Positions 56,335 to 64,000 of a stretch of DNA of 64,000 bases are shown piece by piece. Every line of letters begins with the position of its first letter. Within the stretch, counting starts at the first letter, position 1. The position numbers and the translations under genes were made by a program. The notes beneath the pieces were generated by a model. That model searched no databases and was not told the origin of the DNA. It worked only from the letters and a program-made list of their open reading frames with translations. This DNA is from Saccharospirillaceae bacterium (lineage in GTDB: Bacteria > Pseudomonadota > Gammaproteobacteria > Pseudomonadales > Oceanobacteraceae): NCBI GenBank assembly GCA_021208685.1, contig JAJOJJ010000017.1, positions 104,654 to 168,653 of the forward strand, given 5' to 3'.

Positions 56335-57486
56335 ATGAACTACGAAGCAGGTGCAGCAGCGCTGATCGGACTGTGCCTCAGCAGCGTACTGCTGCTGGCC
56401 ACCCTGAGCTGGATGGTCAATCATGCCCATACCCGCCTGACCGTCGCCTGGCTTTTGGGGCTGGCAACGCTGGTGATGCTGCAATCGCTGGAATTTCTCT
56501 ATCACGCCACCGATATGTTTCTGCGCTGGCCGTTCTTTCTGAAGCTGGTCGACCCACTGGTTGTTCTGCTGCCACTCACACTGTATGGCTATCAACGCGC
56601 ACTGCAGGGCGACAATATTTTTCACCCGCGCAGGCAGATGCTGCTGCACTTATCTCCGGCCTTCATCGTCGCGTTAATGGACGTTCCTTACTGGAACCTG
56701 CCCGCCGCCGAACGCATCGACTGGATGCTGAAAGTACGGATCGACGAAAACCTGTGGCAACCACTGGCGCCCTACGGCAACGACTACCTCGCCATTATCG
56801 CCGGCCTCAGCCTGCTGTACTGGTGGCGGCAGCGCACTCTGGGCTACCAGGGACGCAAAGCCAGACTCGGCAGCTGGATTAATAAACTGCAGACCGTACA
56901 GCTGATTATTGCCCTGTCATTGCTGGGCCGTATTCTGCTCAGCACAGGCTTTGGCTGGAACCTGTCGGTGGCCTTTGCCCTCGCCCCGACCAGTGCTTTC
57001 CTGCTGTATCTGATGCTCAGCCACGTACAGCTGCCGCAAAGCCATCCGCCGCGCCAGCCGCTGGCAACATCACCCAAACCAGACAACACAGACCCGGACA
57101 GCAGCAACGTCACACCGGCTGATGCCAGCGCAGCTACCGCCAACAATGCCCAGCAGGAACTCTTCGCCGAGCTGCAGCAGGCACTGGCCAATGGCGCATT
57201 CCGCGATAATGAACTGTCGCTGGGCAAGCTGGCCGCCATGTGTGGCATGACCACCCATCAGGCATCGGCGGCCATTAACCAGTGTTCGGGCAGTAATTTT
57301 TACGACTGGCTCAACCGCTACCGGATTGATGCCGCGCAACAGGCACTGCGCAACAGCGATACGCCGGTGTCACGCATCTGTTTTGATGTGGGCTTTAATT
57401 CGAAGTCGACCTTTAACACTGCATTCCGCCGCCTGAGCGGTATTACTCCCAGTGAATTCCGCAAAAAGCACCAATCATGTCCCTAA
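56335..57486 (+). CDS. Membrane-spanning AraC-family regulator
   Basis: 383 aa. The N-terminal half (1-235) has about seven hydrophobic segments (AAALIGLCLSSVLLLATLSWMV and others), the C-terminal part (280-383) an AraC HTH: LGKLAAMCGMTTHQASAAINQ and DTPVSRICFDVGFNSKSTFNTAFRRLSGITPSEFRK. A membrane-bound regulator sensing an external or membrane signal, divergent from the acylase gene, which it may control. ATG at 56335 has GAGG upstream. Confidence 0.85.
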   Translation: MNYEAGAAALIGLCLSSVLLLATLSWMVNHAHTRLTVAWLLGLATLVMLQSLEFLYHATDMFLRWPFFLKLVDPLVVLLPLTLYGYQRALQGDNIFHPRRQMLLHLSPAFIVALMDVPYWNLPAAERIDWMLKVRIDENLWQPLAPYGNDYLAIIAGLSLLYWWRQRTLGYQGRKARLGSWINKLQTVQLIIALSLLGRILLSTGFGWNLSVAFALAPTSAFLLYLMLSHVQLPQSHPPRQPLATSPKPDNTDPDSSNVTPADASAATANNAQQELFAELQQALANGAFRDNELSLGKLAAMCGMTTHQASAAINQCSGSNFYDWLNRYRIDAAQQALRNSDTPVSRICFDVGFNSKSTFNTAFRRLSGITPSEFRKKHQSCP

Positions 57487-57638
57487 TGCTTCATGATCTG
57501 ACCCTCATCCTGCGTTGCTGTTCGCTCGCTGAACCCGTTAGGCCACACTCTCAGCGCCTTGCCTGAGGAATTTTTAGCCGATAACAGGCCCGATTTAATT
57601 AGTATTAACAGGCCCTAACGTTCCTGTTGTGCGCCTGG

Positions 57639-57866
57639 ATGATTCCCAAAACCAGCCTGAACTCTGCCGCAGTCCTGTTGCTGGCGGGTGTCATACTGGC
57701 GGCATTTATGGCGCTGTTTGATGCACGGATTAGACGACGGGTCATGAAACTGAGCTGGGAAAAAATCATCCGGGACTTTAACCCGGCCAATGGCAACTAT
57801 CTGAGTATCGCGCTGTTGCTGCTGATCACCTACCCGTGGGCGGTAAGGCAGCTACTGACTCCGTAA
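57639..57866 (+). CDS. Small putative membrane protein
   Basis: 75 aa: hydrophobic stretch about residues 9-26 (SAAVLLLAGVILAAFMALF), a basic cytosolic segment (DARIRRRVMKLS), then a second hydrophobic stretch near the end (SIALLLLITYPWAVRQLL). No family recognised and no clear SD, so it may be spurious. Confidence 0.35.
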   Translation: MIPKTSLNSAAVLLLAGVILAAFMALFDARIRRRVMKLSWEKIIRDFNPANGNYLSIALLLLITYPWAVRQLLTP

Positions 57867-58193
57867 CAACATCAGGCTCTGCCATGCAGGAGCGGATCTT
57901 ATCCGCGACCAGAGTCCATGCCTTTTTGCTCACTCTAAAACTGAATGCTGTACAGCATGTACCCCTGCAACAAGTCTGTAACGCTCGTTTCCAGCAAGAA
58001 ATAGCGAAGCTCTGCTTCGTACTACTCTTCGCCTTCTTATTTTGAAAAAGTATCGGGATTAATTTACGGGGGTGGCATATCTTAATGATCAAAACACGCC
58101 GGTATCGATCCATTCCGCCTGAATCAGGGGATAAAACCAAAACCTACATTCAATCTGATCCCCGTACTTCCCAAAAACTACCGCAGCATTTGC
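57867..58193. other. Intergenic stretch with a REP-like repeat
   Basis: 327 bp without a supported gene. Carries the third REP-like copy at 57886-57907 and a CTGTACAG-type palindrome near 57951. A minus frame (57826-58140) shows no recognised features. Confidence 0.5.
57886..57907. repeat. REP-like palindromic repeat 3 (divergent)
   Basis: GCAGGAGCGGATCTTATCCG then CGA, a stem CGGAT/ATCCG. Shares the GGAGCGG leader and trailing CGCGA with copies 1 and 2 but has a different loop. Confidence 0.55.
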
Positions 58194-58232
58194 TTGCGTG
58201 CGATCGAAGTTTCTCAAGACCCGAAAGTTCTG

Positions 58233-58448
58233 ATGAATAAGCATCTGATTACTGATTTTTCAGATCAGGGAAAGCTTACTCAAAAAGAAATCCGGGAATG
58301 TATTAACTTCGAAATCCGTGATGGAAGTGTTGGCATTATGGGCTTTCATGATCACCCGGATGACATGTGGATAAATGAAAATTACCGGGAGTTCGCAGAC
58401 TACTGCGAACAACAGGGCTGGCTACGTATTGAAGGGCCAGCCTCCTGA
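58233..58448 (+). CDS. Hypothetical small acidic protein
   Basis: 72 aa from the ATG at 58233 (a TTG 13 codons earlier, 58194, is in frame). Acidic, with DNA-like amphipathic segments (KLTQKEIRECINFEIRDGS) and HDHPDDMWINENYREFADYC near the end. No family recognised and no operon partner; codon use looks normal. Confidence 0.45.
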   Translation: MNKHLITDFSDQGKLTQKEIRECINFEIRDGSVGIMGFHDHPDDMWINENYREFADYCEQQGWLRIEGPAS

Positions 58449-58456
58449 CTAAAACC

Positions 58457-59482
58457 TCACCCCCTCCCCATAAATCCGCGCTTTAATGTCTCCGACGGAT
58501 TTTCACCAAACAGCTGTTTGTAATCATGAGCAAACTGCCCGGCGTGCCAGAAGCCCCAGTGGCTGGCGATGCGCTGCACGGTTACGTCGTCCTGTTCAAC
58601 ATCGAGAATGGCATCGGGTTGTGACAGCGCACGGCGTACGGCATTTAAGCGCGACACGCGTAAATAACGCAGCGGACTGATGCCCAGAATACTTTCAAAA
58701 CTGTATTGCAGGGTGCGGCGACTGACGTGAGTTAATTCGCACAGTTCGGTCATGGTGACCGGTGCATTGGGGTTGGCAGCAAGAAAATCCTTTATCCGGT
58801 CAACCACCGCTTTGCGCCGCGCGTAAGCGGGCAGCGTGGTGGTGGTGTTTTCCGGTTGCTGCAGCACTTCGAGCACGGCCATCAGCAGCATGTCCTGCTG
58901 TAATGGCCCGGCGAGGCCGCTGTGTTTGGGCGCCAGTAAACGCTGTAAGACATAGCGCAGGGCGTTGAGTTTTTGTTCCTGCCAGCCACGCCGTGGTGAT
59001 TGCCATAAGCGTGCATCGAGGTTTATGCCCTGTGCGTCGGCGCATTGTGTCAGCGCCTGCTGGCTGACCACAATGCCGTAAATATCGAAGCGTTGCGGTG
59101 TCACTAATTCAAAGCCGGTATTTCCCGGCCTGCACATTAATTCATTGCTGGCCACTTCCTGGCCGTTAATACGGCAACCCTGTTCACCGGCGGCAAATCC
59201 CAGCCAGACCGAATCCGGCCAGACATTGCACTGCTGACGCAGCGCCTGGCTGGTGTGCTCACGGAATACCTGCAAATGTTCCAGTGCCAGCTCGTCGATG
59301 CGGCCATAAAAAGCGCCGTCACTGAGCTGGTCGTACTCCTGTTGCCAGTCGCGCAGATTATGGGCGTGCTCATCCGCATCGGTTGCTTCCGTTACGCACC
59401 AATCAGGGGCAGATGCGTACTGCATCGCTACATTACCGTGCACGCTATCAGGTGCGACTGGGAAGAATGGTGACGTTTTCAC
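58457..59482 (-). CDS. eutR: AraC-family regulator of ethanolamine use (EutR-like)
   Basis: 341 aa. C-terminal AraC HTH pair (about residues 235-335): TMTELCELTHVSRRTLQYSFESILGISPLRYLRVSRLNAVR and RIASHWGFWHAGQFAHDYKQLFGENPSETL. The N-terminal part resembles the ligand-binding region of EutR-type regulators (ethanolamine and cobalamin). GTG start at 59482 with AGGA upstream. Divergent from eutB, with 283 bp between them. Ethanolamine sensing is inferred from family and neighbours. Confidence 0.85.
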   Translation of the reverse strand: MKTSPFFPVAPDSVHGNVAMQYASAPDWCVTEATDADEHAHNLRDWQQEYDQLSDGAFYGRIDELALEHLQVFREHTSQALRQQCNVWPDSVWLGFAAGEQGCRINGQEVASNELMCRPGNTGFELVTPQRFDIYGIVVSQQALTQCADAQGINLDARLWQSPRRGWQEQKLNALRYVLQRLLAPKHSGLAGPLQQDMLLMAVLEVLQQPENTTTTLPAYARRKAVVDRIKDFLAANPNAPVTMTELCELTHVSRRTLQYSFESILGISPLRYLRVSRLNAVRRALSQPDAILDVEQDDVTVQRIASHWGFWHAGQFAHDYKQLFGENPSETLKRGFMGRG

Positions 59483-59765
59483 AATATTCCTGTGTTAACA
59501 GCCCGTGATTTATACGTTTTTACCATTATTAATCCGCTGATTTAAATAACAAAAACCACATTTGCCAAAATTCGATAGTCCGCCGGAACGGTATTCGCTG
59601 ATTGAGTGATGACCGTGAGGGGTATAGGCCTTGCGGCAACACCAGTAACACAGACAGCAACAGGAACGGCAGCAAGAACAGCAATATCTGTTCCGCTCAT
59701 GTGCATGTTTACCGGACGTAACAATTTACCGGGTGTGACATCGTTATCTGTTTCAGGAAACCGCT

Positions 59766-61193
59766 ATGCATAAAGCGTATCGCTACTCTCTGGGTAGCAA
59801 AACTTACGAATTCCGGAATCTGGCCGACCTGATGGCCAGAGCAACCCCTGCCCGCTCCGGCGACCGTCTGGCCGGGGTGATTGCGCGCTCGGCTGAAGAG
59901 CGGGCCGTGGCGCAGATGGCACTGGCCGAGGTGCCACTTAAAAATTTCCTTAACGAGGTATTAATTCCTTACGAGCAGGATGAAGTAACCCGGTTAATTA
60001 TCGACGAACACGATGCGCTGGCATTCGCACCCATCAGCCATTTTACCGTGGGTGATTTCCGTAACTGGCTGCTGTCGGATCTGGCCAGCAGCGAGATGCT
60101 GGCAAAAATCCGCCGCGGCGTAACGCCGGAAATGGCGGCGGCGGTGAGTAAAATCATGCGCAATCAGGATTTAATTCTGGTCGCACAAAAATGCCGTGTC
60201 ATTACCGCCTTTCGCAGCACCATTGGTTTACCCAAACGTCTGGCAACACGTCTGCAGCCGAATCATCCGACCGATGATATGAATGGTATTGCCGCCAGTA
60301 TTCTCGATGGCCTGCTGTATGGCAGTGGTGATGCGGTGATTGGTATTAATCCGGCAACCGATAACGTTGCTCAGGCCACCCGGCTGATGAAATTAATGGA
60401 TGAGGTCATCAGCAAGTACGGAATTCCTACCCAGTCGTGCGTGCTGACCCATGTCACCAATACGCTGGAATGCATTGAACAGGGTGCGCCGGTCGATCTG
60501 GTGTTCCAGTCGATTGGCGGCACCGAAGCCACCAACGCCAGCTTTGGTTTTAATTTAGCCACGCTGGCCGAAGCCGAGCAGGCGGCACTGTCATTACAGC
60601 GCGGCACCGTGGGCAATAATGTGATGTATTTTGAAACCGGTCAGGGCAGTGCGCTATCGGCCAATGCTCATCACGGACTGGATCAGCAAACCTGTGAAAC
60701 ACGCGCTTATGCGGTGGCGCGGAAATTTAATCCGCTGCTGGTTAATACCGTGGTTGGCTTTATTGGCCCGGAATATTTATTCGACGGTAAAGAAATTATC
60801 CGCGCCGGGCTGGAAGATCACTTCTGCGCCAAATTGCTCGGCCTGCCGATGGGCTGTGATGTGTGTTACACCAATCACGCCGAAGCCGATCAGAACGATA
60901 TGGATAACCTGCTGACTTTATTAGGAACAGCAGGCTGCTCGTTTGTAATGGGCATTCCCGGTTCCGACGACATTATGCTCAATTATCAGACTACCTCATT
61001 TCATGATGCGTTATATGCGCGCCGTGTACTTGGCCTTGGGCCATCACCGGAATTCGAAATCTGGCTGGAAAAAATGCAGATCATGAGCAACGCCGCCGGG
61101 GCTTGCTTAAATGAAGCGTTACCGCCTGCGTTCGCAGCATCATTAAAAACATTACCCGCCGGTAATTCTGAATCGGAGGTATCCAATGGTTGA
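59766..61193 (+). CDS. eutB: Ethanolamine ammonia-lyase large subunit EutB
   Basis: 475-aa catalytic subunit of the cobalamin-dependent lyase that makes acetaldehyde and ammonia from ethanolamine. YRYSLGSKTYEFRNLADLMARATP at the start and IGGTEATNASFGFNL, YFETGQGSALSANAHHG and GLPMGCDVCYTNHAEADQND are conserved. It overlaps eutC by 8 bp. No microcompartment genes (eutSMNLK) are nearby, so this is the short, soluble form of the pathway. Confidence 0.96.
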   Translation: MHKAYRYSLGSKTYEFRNLADLMARATPARSGDRLAGVIARSAEERAVAQMALAEVPLKNFLNEVLIPYEQDEVTRLIIDEHDALAFAPISHFTVGDFRNWLLSDLASSEMLAKIRRGVTPEMAAAVSKIMRNQDLILVAQKCRVITAFRSTIGLPKRLATRLQPNHPTDDMNGIAASILDGLLYGSGDAVIGINPATDNVAQATRLMKLMDEVISKYGIPTQSCVLTHVTNTLECIEQGAPVDLVFQSIGGTEATNASFGFNLATLAEAEQAALSLQRGTVGNNVMYFETGQGSALSANAHHGLDQQTCETRAYAVARKFNPLLVNTVVGFIGPEYLFDGKEIIRAGLEDHFCAKLLGLPMGCDVCYTNHAEADQNDMDNLLTLLGTAGCSFVMGIPGSDDIMLNYQTTSFHDALYARRVLGLGPSPEFEIWLEKMQIMSNAAGACLNEALPPAFAASLKTLPAGNSESEVSNG

Positions 61194-62151
61194 TCAGCCC
61201 GATATCCACAACGATGACTGGAACGGCGTTATTGATAACCCATGGCGTCGCCTGCGCCAGTTTACCGCAGCGCGTATTGGCCTCGGGCGCAGCGGTGTCA
61301 GCCTGCCCACCAAAGAAATGCTGGCGTTTCAGTTAGCCCATGCTCAGGCACGCGATGCGGTGCATACGCCACTCGACTTTGCTGCGCTGATACAAAAGCT
61401 GGAAACACTGGCGGAGCAGTATCCGCTGTTAAACCCTGAGCCACCGTTAAAGCTGCACAGCGAAGCGGTTGACCGTATGACCTATTTGCAGCGCCCCGAT
61501 TTAGGCCGCCGTCTGGATGAGGCCTCACGGGTATTACTGCGACAGGAACAGCAAACGCCGGAGCAGCCTTTTGATCTGGCGCTGGTGATTGCCGATGGTT
61601 TATCGGCCACCGCCATTGCTCATAACGCAGTGCCTTTTATTCAGGCGTTATGCGAGGAATTAGCCACCGATAAACAGGAGTGGAAACTGGCTCCTATTAC
61701 GCTGGTAGAACAGGCCCGCGTCGCCGTTGGTGATGATGTCGGCGAATTATTAAATGCCAAAACCGTACTGATTTTAATTGGTGAACGGCCAGGATTAAGC
61801 TCGCCCGACAGCCTCGGTTTATATCTTACCTGGGCCCCGGTACGCGGCCTGACCGATGCACGCCGTAATTGTATTTCCAATGTTCGGCCAGAGGGGCTGA
61901 ACTTCAGCGAAGCGGCTTATAAGGCCGGTTATTTATTGCGCGAATCACGCCGGTTACAACTATCCGGCGTACAACTTAAAGACCGTAGTGGCGCCCTGTT
62001 GGAGTCAGCAGATGATCTGACAGAAACCACCGAAAAAACGGCAACACTGGAGCACTCATCAACCGCAGCGGATGAAACGATAACAACAGAATCCGGACAA
62101 GCGGCGGCGCTCCATTCAACAGCAGAGGCAAAAAACTTTCTGCTCAGCTGA
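61186..62151 (+). CDS. eutC: Ethanolamine ammonia-lyase small subunit EutC with extended C-terminus
   Basis: 321 aa. Core to about residue 270: LRQFTAARIGLGRSG, LALVIADGLSATAI, LILIGERPGLSSPDSLG and NCISNVRPEGLNFSEAAYKAGYLL. After the core, about 45 residues rich in Thr, Glu, Ala and Ser (ADDLTETTEKTATLE and on) form an extra tail with no known family. SD-bearing start inside eutB. The tail may be an interaction handle or simply tolerated. Confidence 0.93.
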   Translation: MVDQPDIHNDDWNGVIDNPWRRLRQFTAARIGLGRSGVSLPTKEMLAFQLAHAQARDAVHTPLDFAALIQKLETLAEQYPLLNPEPPLKLHSEAVDRMTYLQRPDLGRRLDEASRVLLRQEQQTPEQPFDLALVIADGLSATAIAHNAVPFIQALCEELATDKQEWKLAPITLVEQARVAVGDDVGELLNAKTVLILIGERPGLSSPDSLGLYLTWAPVRGLTDARRNCISNVRPEGLNFSEAAYKAGYLLRESRRLQLSGVQLKDRSGALLESADDLTETTEKTATLEHSSTAADETITTESGQAAALHSTAEAKNFLLS

Positions 62152-62202
62152 TTGTGATTTTGCAATTTAAAACACCCATTATTCAACGTATGAGGTAATA
62201 CC

Positions 62203-63633
62203 ATGTCCACATCCCATCAGGACTACCTTGCCAAACGGCAACTGAAAAAAGGCACCGCAGGCTGGATTCTTCTGGCCGGTCTCGGAGTTTCTTACGTAAT
62301 TTCCGGTGATTTTGCCGGTTGGAACTTTGGTATCGCACAAGCGGGTTGGGGTGGTTTTGCCATCGCAGCGCTGTTAATGGCGGTAATGTATTTCACCCTG
62401 GTGCTGTCACTGGCTGAAATGTCGGCAGCGATTCCTGCTGCCGGTGGCGGTTACAGTTTTGCCCGTCAGGCGATGGGCCCGGCTGGCGGTTATTTAACCG
62501 GTCTGGCGGTATTAATTGAATACGCACTGGCTCCGGCGGCCATTGTGATCTTTATCGGCTCGGCGGTTGAGGCACTGGTCGGATTTAATGGCCCCTGGGT
62601 GTATGCCGCCTTTTATTTAGTGTTCATCGGTATTCATCTGGCCGGTGTGGGCGAAGCATTAAAAGTGATGATGGTGATTTCCGGTCTGGCGGTACTGGCC
62701 ATTATTGCCACCGCAATTGCGTTAATCGGCAGCTTCGACAGTGCTAACCTGTTTGATATCGCTGCCAGCGAAGGTGCTTCTTCCATGCTGCCACTGGGCT
62801 GGTACGGTGTATGGGCTGCGCTGCCATTCGCTATGTGGTTATTCCTGGCGGTAGAAGGTGTACCACTGGCTGCCGAAGAAGCCAAAGACCCGGCCAAAGA
62901 TGTGCCAAAAGGTATTATCGGTGCCATGGTTTTCCTGCTGTTTACCGCTCTGCTGGTTGTGCTGTTAATTCCGGGAGCCGCCGGTGCTCAGGCAATGGGT
63001 GAAAGTGCGGTACCTCTGGTGGATGCACTGAATGCAACCGGCCATGCTCAACTGGCGACCATTATTAACGTACTGGGTCTGGTCGGATTGATTGCGTCTT
63101 TCTTCTCCATTATTTATGGCTACAGCCGTCTGGTATTTGCCCTGTCACGTGCCGGTTATCTGCCACAGAGCCTGTCGGTAACGACCGAACGTAAAGTACC
63201 GGCGCGTGCACTGATTGTTCCTGGTGTATTGGGTTTTGTTGCATCACTGAGCGGCGAAGGTGACCTGATGCTGGCTATGGCGGTGGTTGGTGCCACCGTG
63301 TCTTATGCATTAATGGCACTGAGCCATATTATGCTGCGCGTTAATCAGCCTGAACTGGTGCGTCCTTATAAAACACCAGGCGGCGTTGTAACCTCCGGCA
63401 TTGCCCTGCTGTTGTCGCTGATTGCATTAACCGGTGTGTATGCCTTCGACCCACGCGCCTTCTTCTACACTCTGGTGCTGTTTGTGATAGGTGCTGCCTA
63501 CTACTTCGGTTACAGCAAAAATCATCTGGTGGCGAAAACCGCTGAAGAAGAATTCGCCATGCTGCAACAGGCGGAAGCGGATTTATATCCGGAAGAAACC
63601 ACGACGGCATCAGCGACTGCTCAGACCGTATAA
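62203..63633 (+). CDS. Ethanolamine permease (APC family)
   Basis: 476 aa, APC-type, about twelve membrane segments: GVSYVISGDFAGWNFGIAQAGW at the start, AAIPAAGGGYSFARQAMGP, and VEGVPLAAEEAKDPAKDVPKG. The context directly downstream of eutBC points to ethanolamine import rather than a general amino acid. Start ATG at 62203 follows TGAGGTAAT. Ends the eut operon. Confidence 0.92.
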   Translation: MSTSHQDYLAKRQLKKGTAGWILLAGLGVSYVISGDFAGWNFGIAQAGWGGFAIAALLMAVMYFTLVLSLAEMSAAIPAAGGGYSFARQAMGPAGGYLTGLAVLIEYALAPAAIVIFIGSAVEALVGFNGPWVYAAFYLVFIGIHLAGVGEALKVMMVISGLAVLAIIATAIALIGSFDSANLFDIAASEGASSMLPLGWYGVWAALPFAMWLFLAVEGVPLAAEEAKDPAKDVPKGIIGAMVFLLFTALLVVLLIPGAAGAQAMGESAVPLVDALNATGHAQLATIINVLGLVGLIASFFSIIYGYSRLVFALSRAGYLPQSLSVTTERKVPARALIVPGVLGFVASLSGEGDLMLAMAVVGATVSYALMALSHIMLRVNQPELVRPYKTPGGVVTSGIALLLSLIALTGVYAFDPRAFFYTLVLFVIGAAYYFGYSKNHLVAKTAEEEFAMLQQAEADLYPEETTTASATAQTV

Positions 63634-63687
63634 TAACCGGATGCTACCGGCGAAAACGCAGCCAATGGCTGCACTGCTGTCCCACAG

Positions 63688-63714
63688 TTTGGAGTGACAT
63701 CGTGTCACTCCAAA
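63688..63714 (+). terminator. Hairpin after the eut permease gene
   Basis: Perfect 12-bp inverted repeat TTTGGAGTGACA / TGTCACTCCAAA with loop TCG, 54 bp past the permease stop. No T-run follows, so it may act as a processing or partial termination structure. Confidence 0.55.
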
Positions 63715-63783
63715 CGGCAGCATTAATCGACGACTGTTTTTCAATCTGAAACGCCTTTCCGGGGCAAGCCCCTGGCCCCCTGC

Positions 63784-63801
63784 AAGGAGAGGTATCTCCT
63801 T
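63784..63801. repeat. Short perfect inverted repeat
   Basis: AAGGAGA-GGTA-TCTCCTT, 7-bp stem. Second of three palindromes in the tail region. Confidence 0.6.
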
Positions 63802-63874
63802 CCGATCCTCTCTTTTCGGCGCGTCCGGCTTCATCCAGCCAACGGCAATGATTATGCGGCACGCAAAACAGTTC

Positions 63875-63923
63875 GCCCCGGAACGACACTTTAAAACACC
63901 AAACATTGGTATCGTTCCGGGGC
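63875..63923. repeat. Nested inverted repeat
   Basis: Outer 12-bp perfect stem GCCCCGGAACGA (63875-63886) with TCGTTCCGGGGC (63912-63923), enclosing a smaller stem ACCAA-ACA-TTGGT (63898-63910). No gene overlaps; the element is unexplained. Confidence 0.6.
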
Positions 63924-64000
63924 AGGGTTTTGCTCTGAAGGCCGCAGAATCATCTGGTTGTCTGGCGCCGCACGATCGCCGGTTTAAGCAATCCGCTCAG

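Larger units (their letters stand above)
63634..64000. other. Palindrome-rich tail region without genes
   Basis: 367 bp with no supported gene; two overlapping minus frames here (63610-63906 and 63644-63889) have no recognised features. Holds three perfect inverted repeats, described separately. Confidence 0.6.

Noticed and set aside
57583..57616. Two AACAGGCCC words as a repeat element
   Set aside because: Too short to support; a similar word in reverse occurs near 36465, but no larger unit is visible.
59483..59765. Sigma-54 promoter for eutBC
   Set aside because: No convincing GG/GC pair at -24/-12 spacing was found in the eutR/eutB gap.

Overview
The window looks like chromosome from a marine, facultatively anaerobic gammaproteobacterium of the Oceanospirillales/Pseudomonadales grade. 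I infer this from the Pseudomonas-like nar operon (narGHJI followed by a parvulin isomerase gene), the pilT/pilU block divergent from yggS-proC-yggT-yggU, REP-like palindromes, and moderate G+C with many A+T-rich third positions. A genus cannot be assigned from the sequence alone.

Region 1 (1-18548) is an anaerobic-respiration block. It holds a partial nrdD with nrdG behind a perfect FNR/ANR box, then nnrS, two NarK-family transporters flanking a CBS-domain gene and a universal stress gene, a porin, a parvulin-type isomerase, narI, narJ, narH and narG on the minus strand. A divergent narX sensor kinase gene follows. Two points stand out: NarG carries Tyr where the third FS0 iron-sulfur ligand (Cys) is expected, and narX has no narL beside it.

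Region 2 (about 18550-25090) is a mobile segment. A minus-strand operon encodes a 168-aa protein, a 776-aa degenerate tyrosine recombinase without a nucleophilic Tyr, and a 1045-aa complete tyrosine recombinase. It is bounded by short inverted motifs, carries a 24-bp duplication of the last recombinase codons, and ends near a truncated tRNA-Arg. It resembles the recombinase-trio class of elements, possibly the gamma-mobile-trio type, and carries no cargo between its ends.

Region 3 (25188-32323) is a selenium operon (selD, selU, a PhnD/C/E-like ABC transporter with a fused double permease), followed by endA and an outer-membrane beta-barrel gene. Region 4 (32324-36383) is a molybdenum-cofactor operon, moaA-mobA-moaB-moaC-moaD-moaE, with a candidate Moco riboswitch; it would supply NarG. 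Region 5 (36587-46559) holds a DUF1428 gene, a two-gene sensor pair (substrate-binding-like protein plus histidine kinase), and a seven-gene LysR/dioxygenase/hydrolase/ABC/deaminase cluster of unknown substrate.

Region 6 (46714-53510) is pilT-pilU, yggS-proC-yggT-yggU and a SulP transporter gene frameshifted at an A-run. Region 7 (53663-64000) holds a penicillin-acylase-family lipoprotein, a membrane-anchored AraC regulator, two small uncertain ORFs, and an ethanolamine module (AraC regulator, eutB, eutC with an extended tail, permease). It ends in a palindrome-rich stretch.
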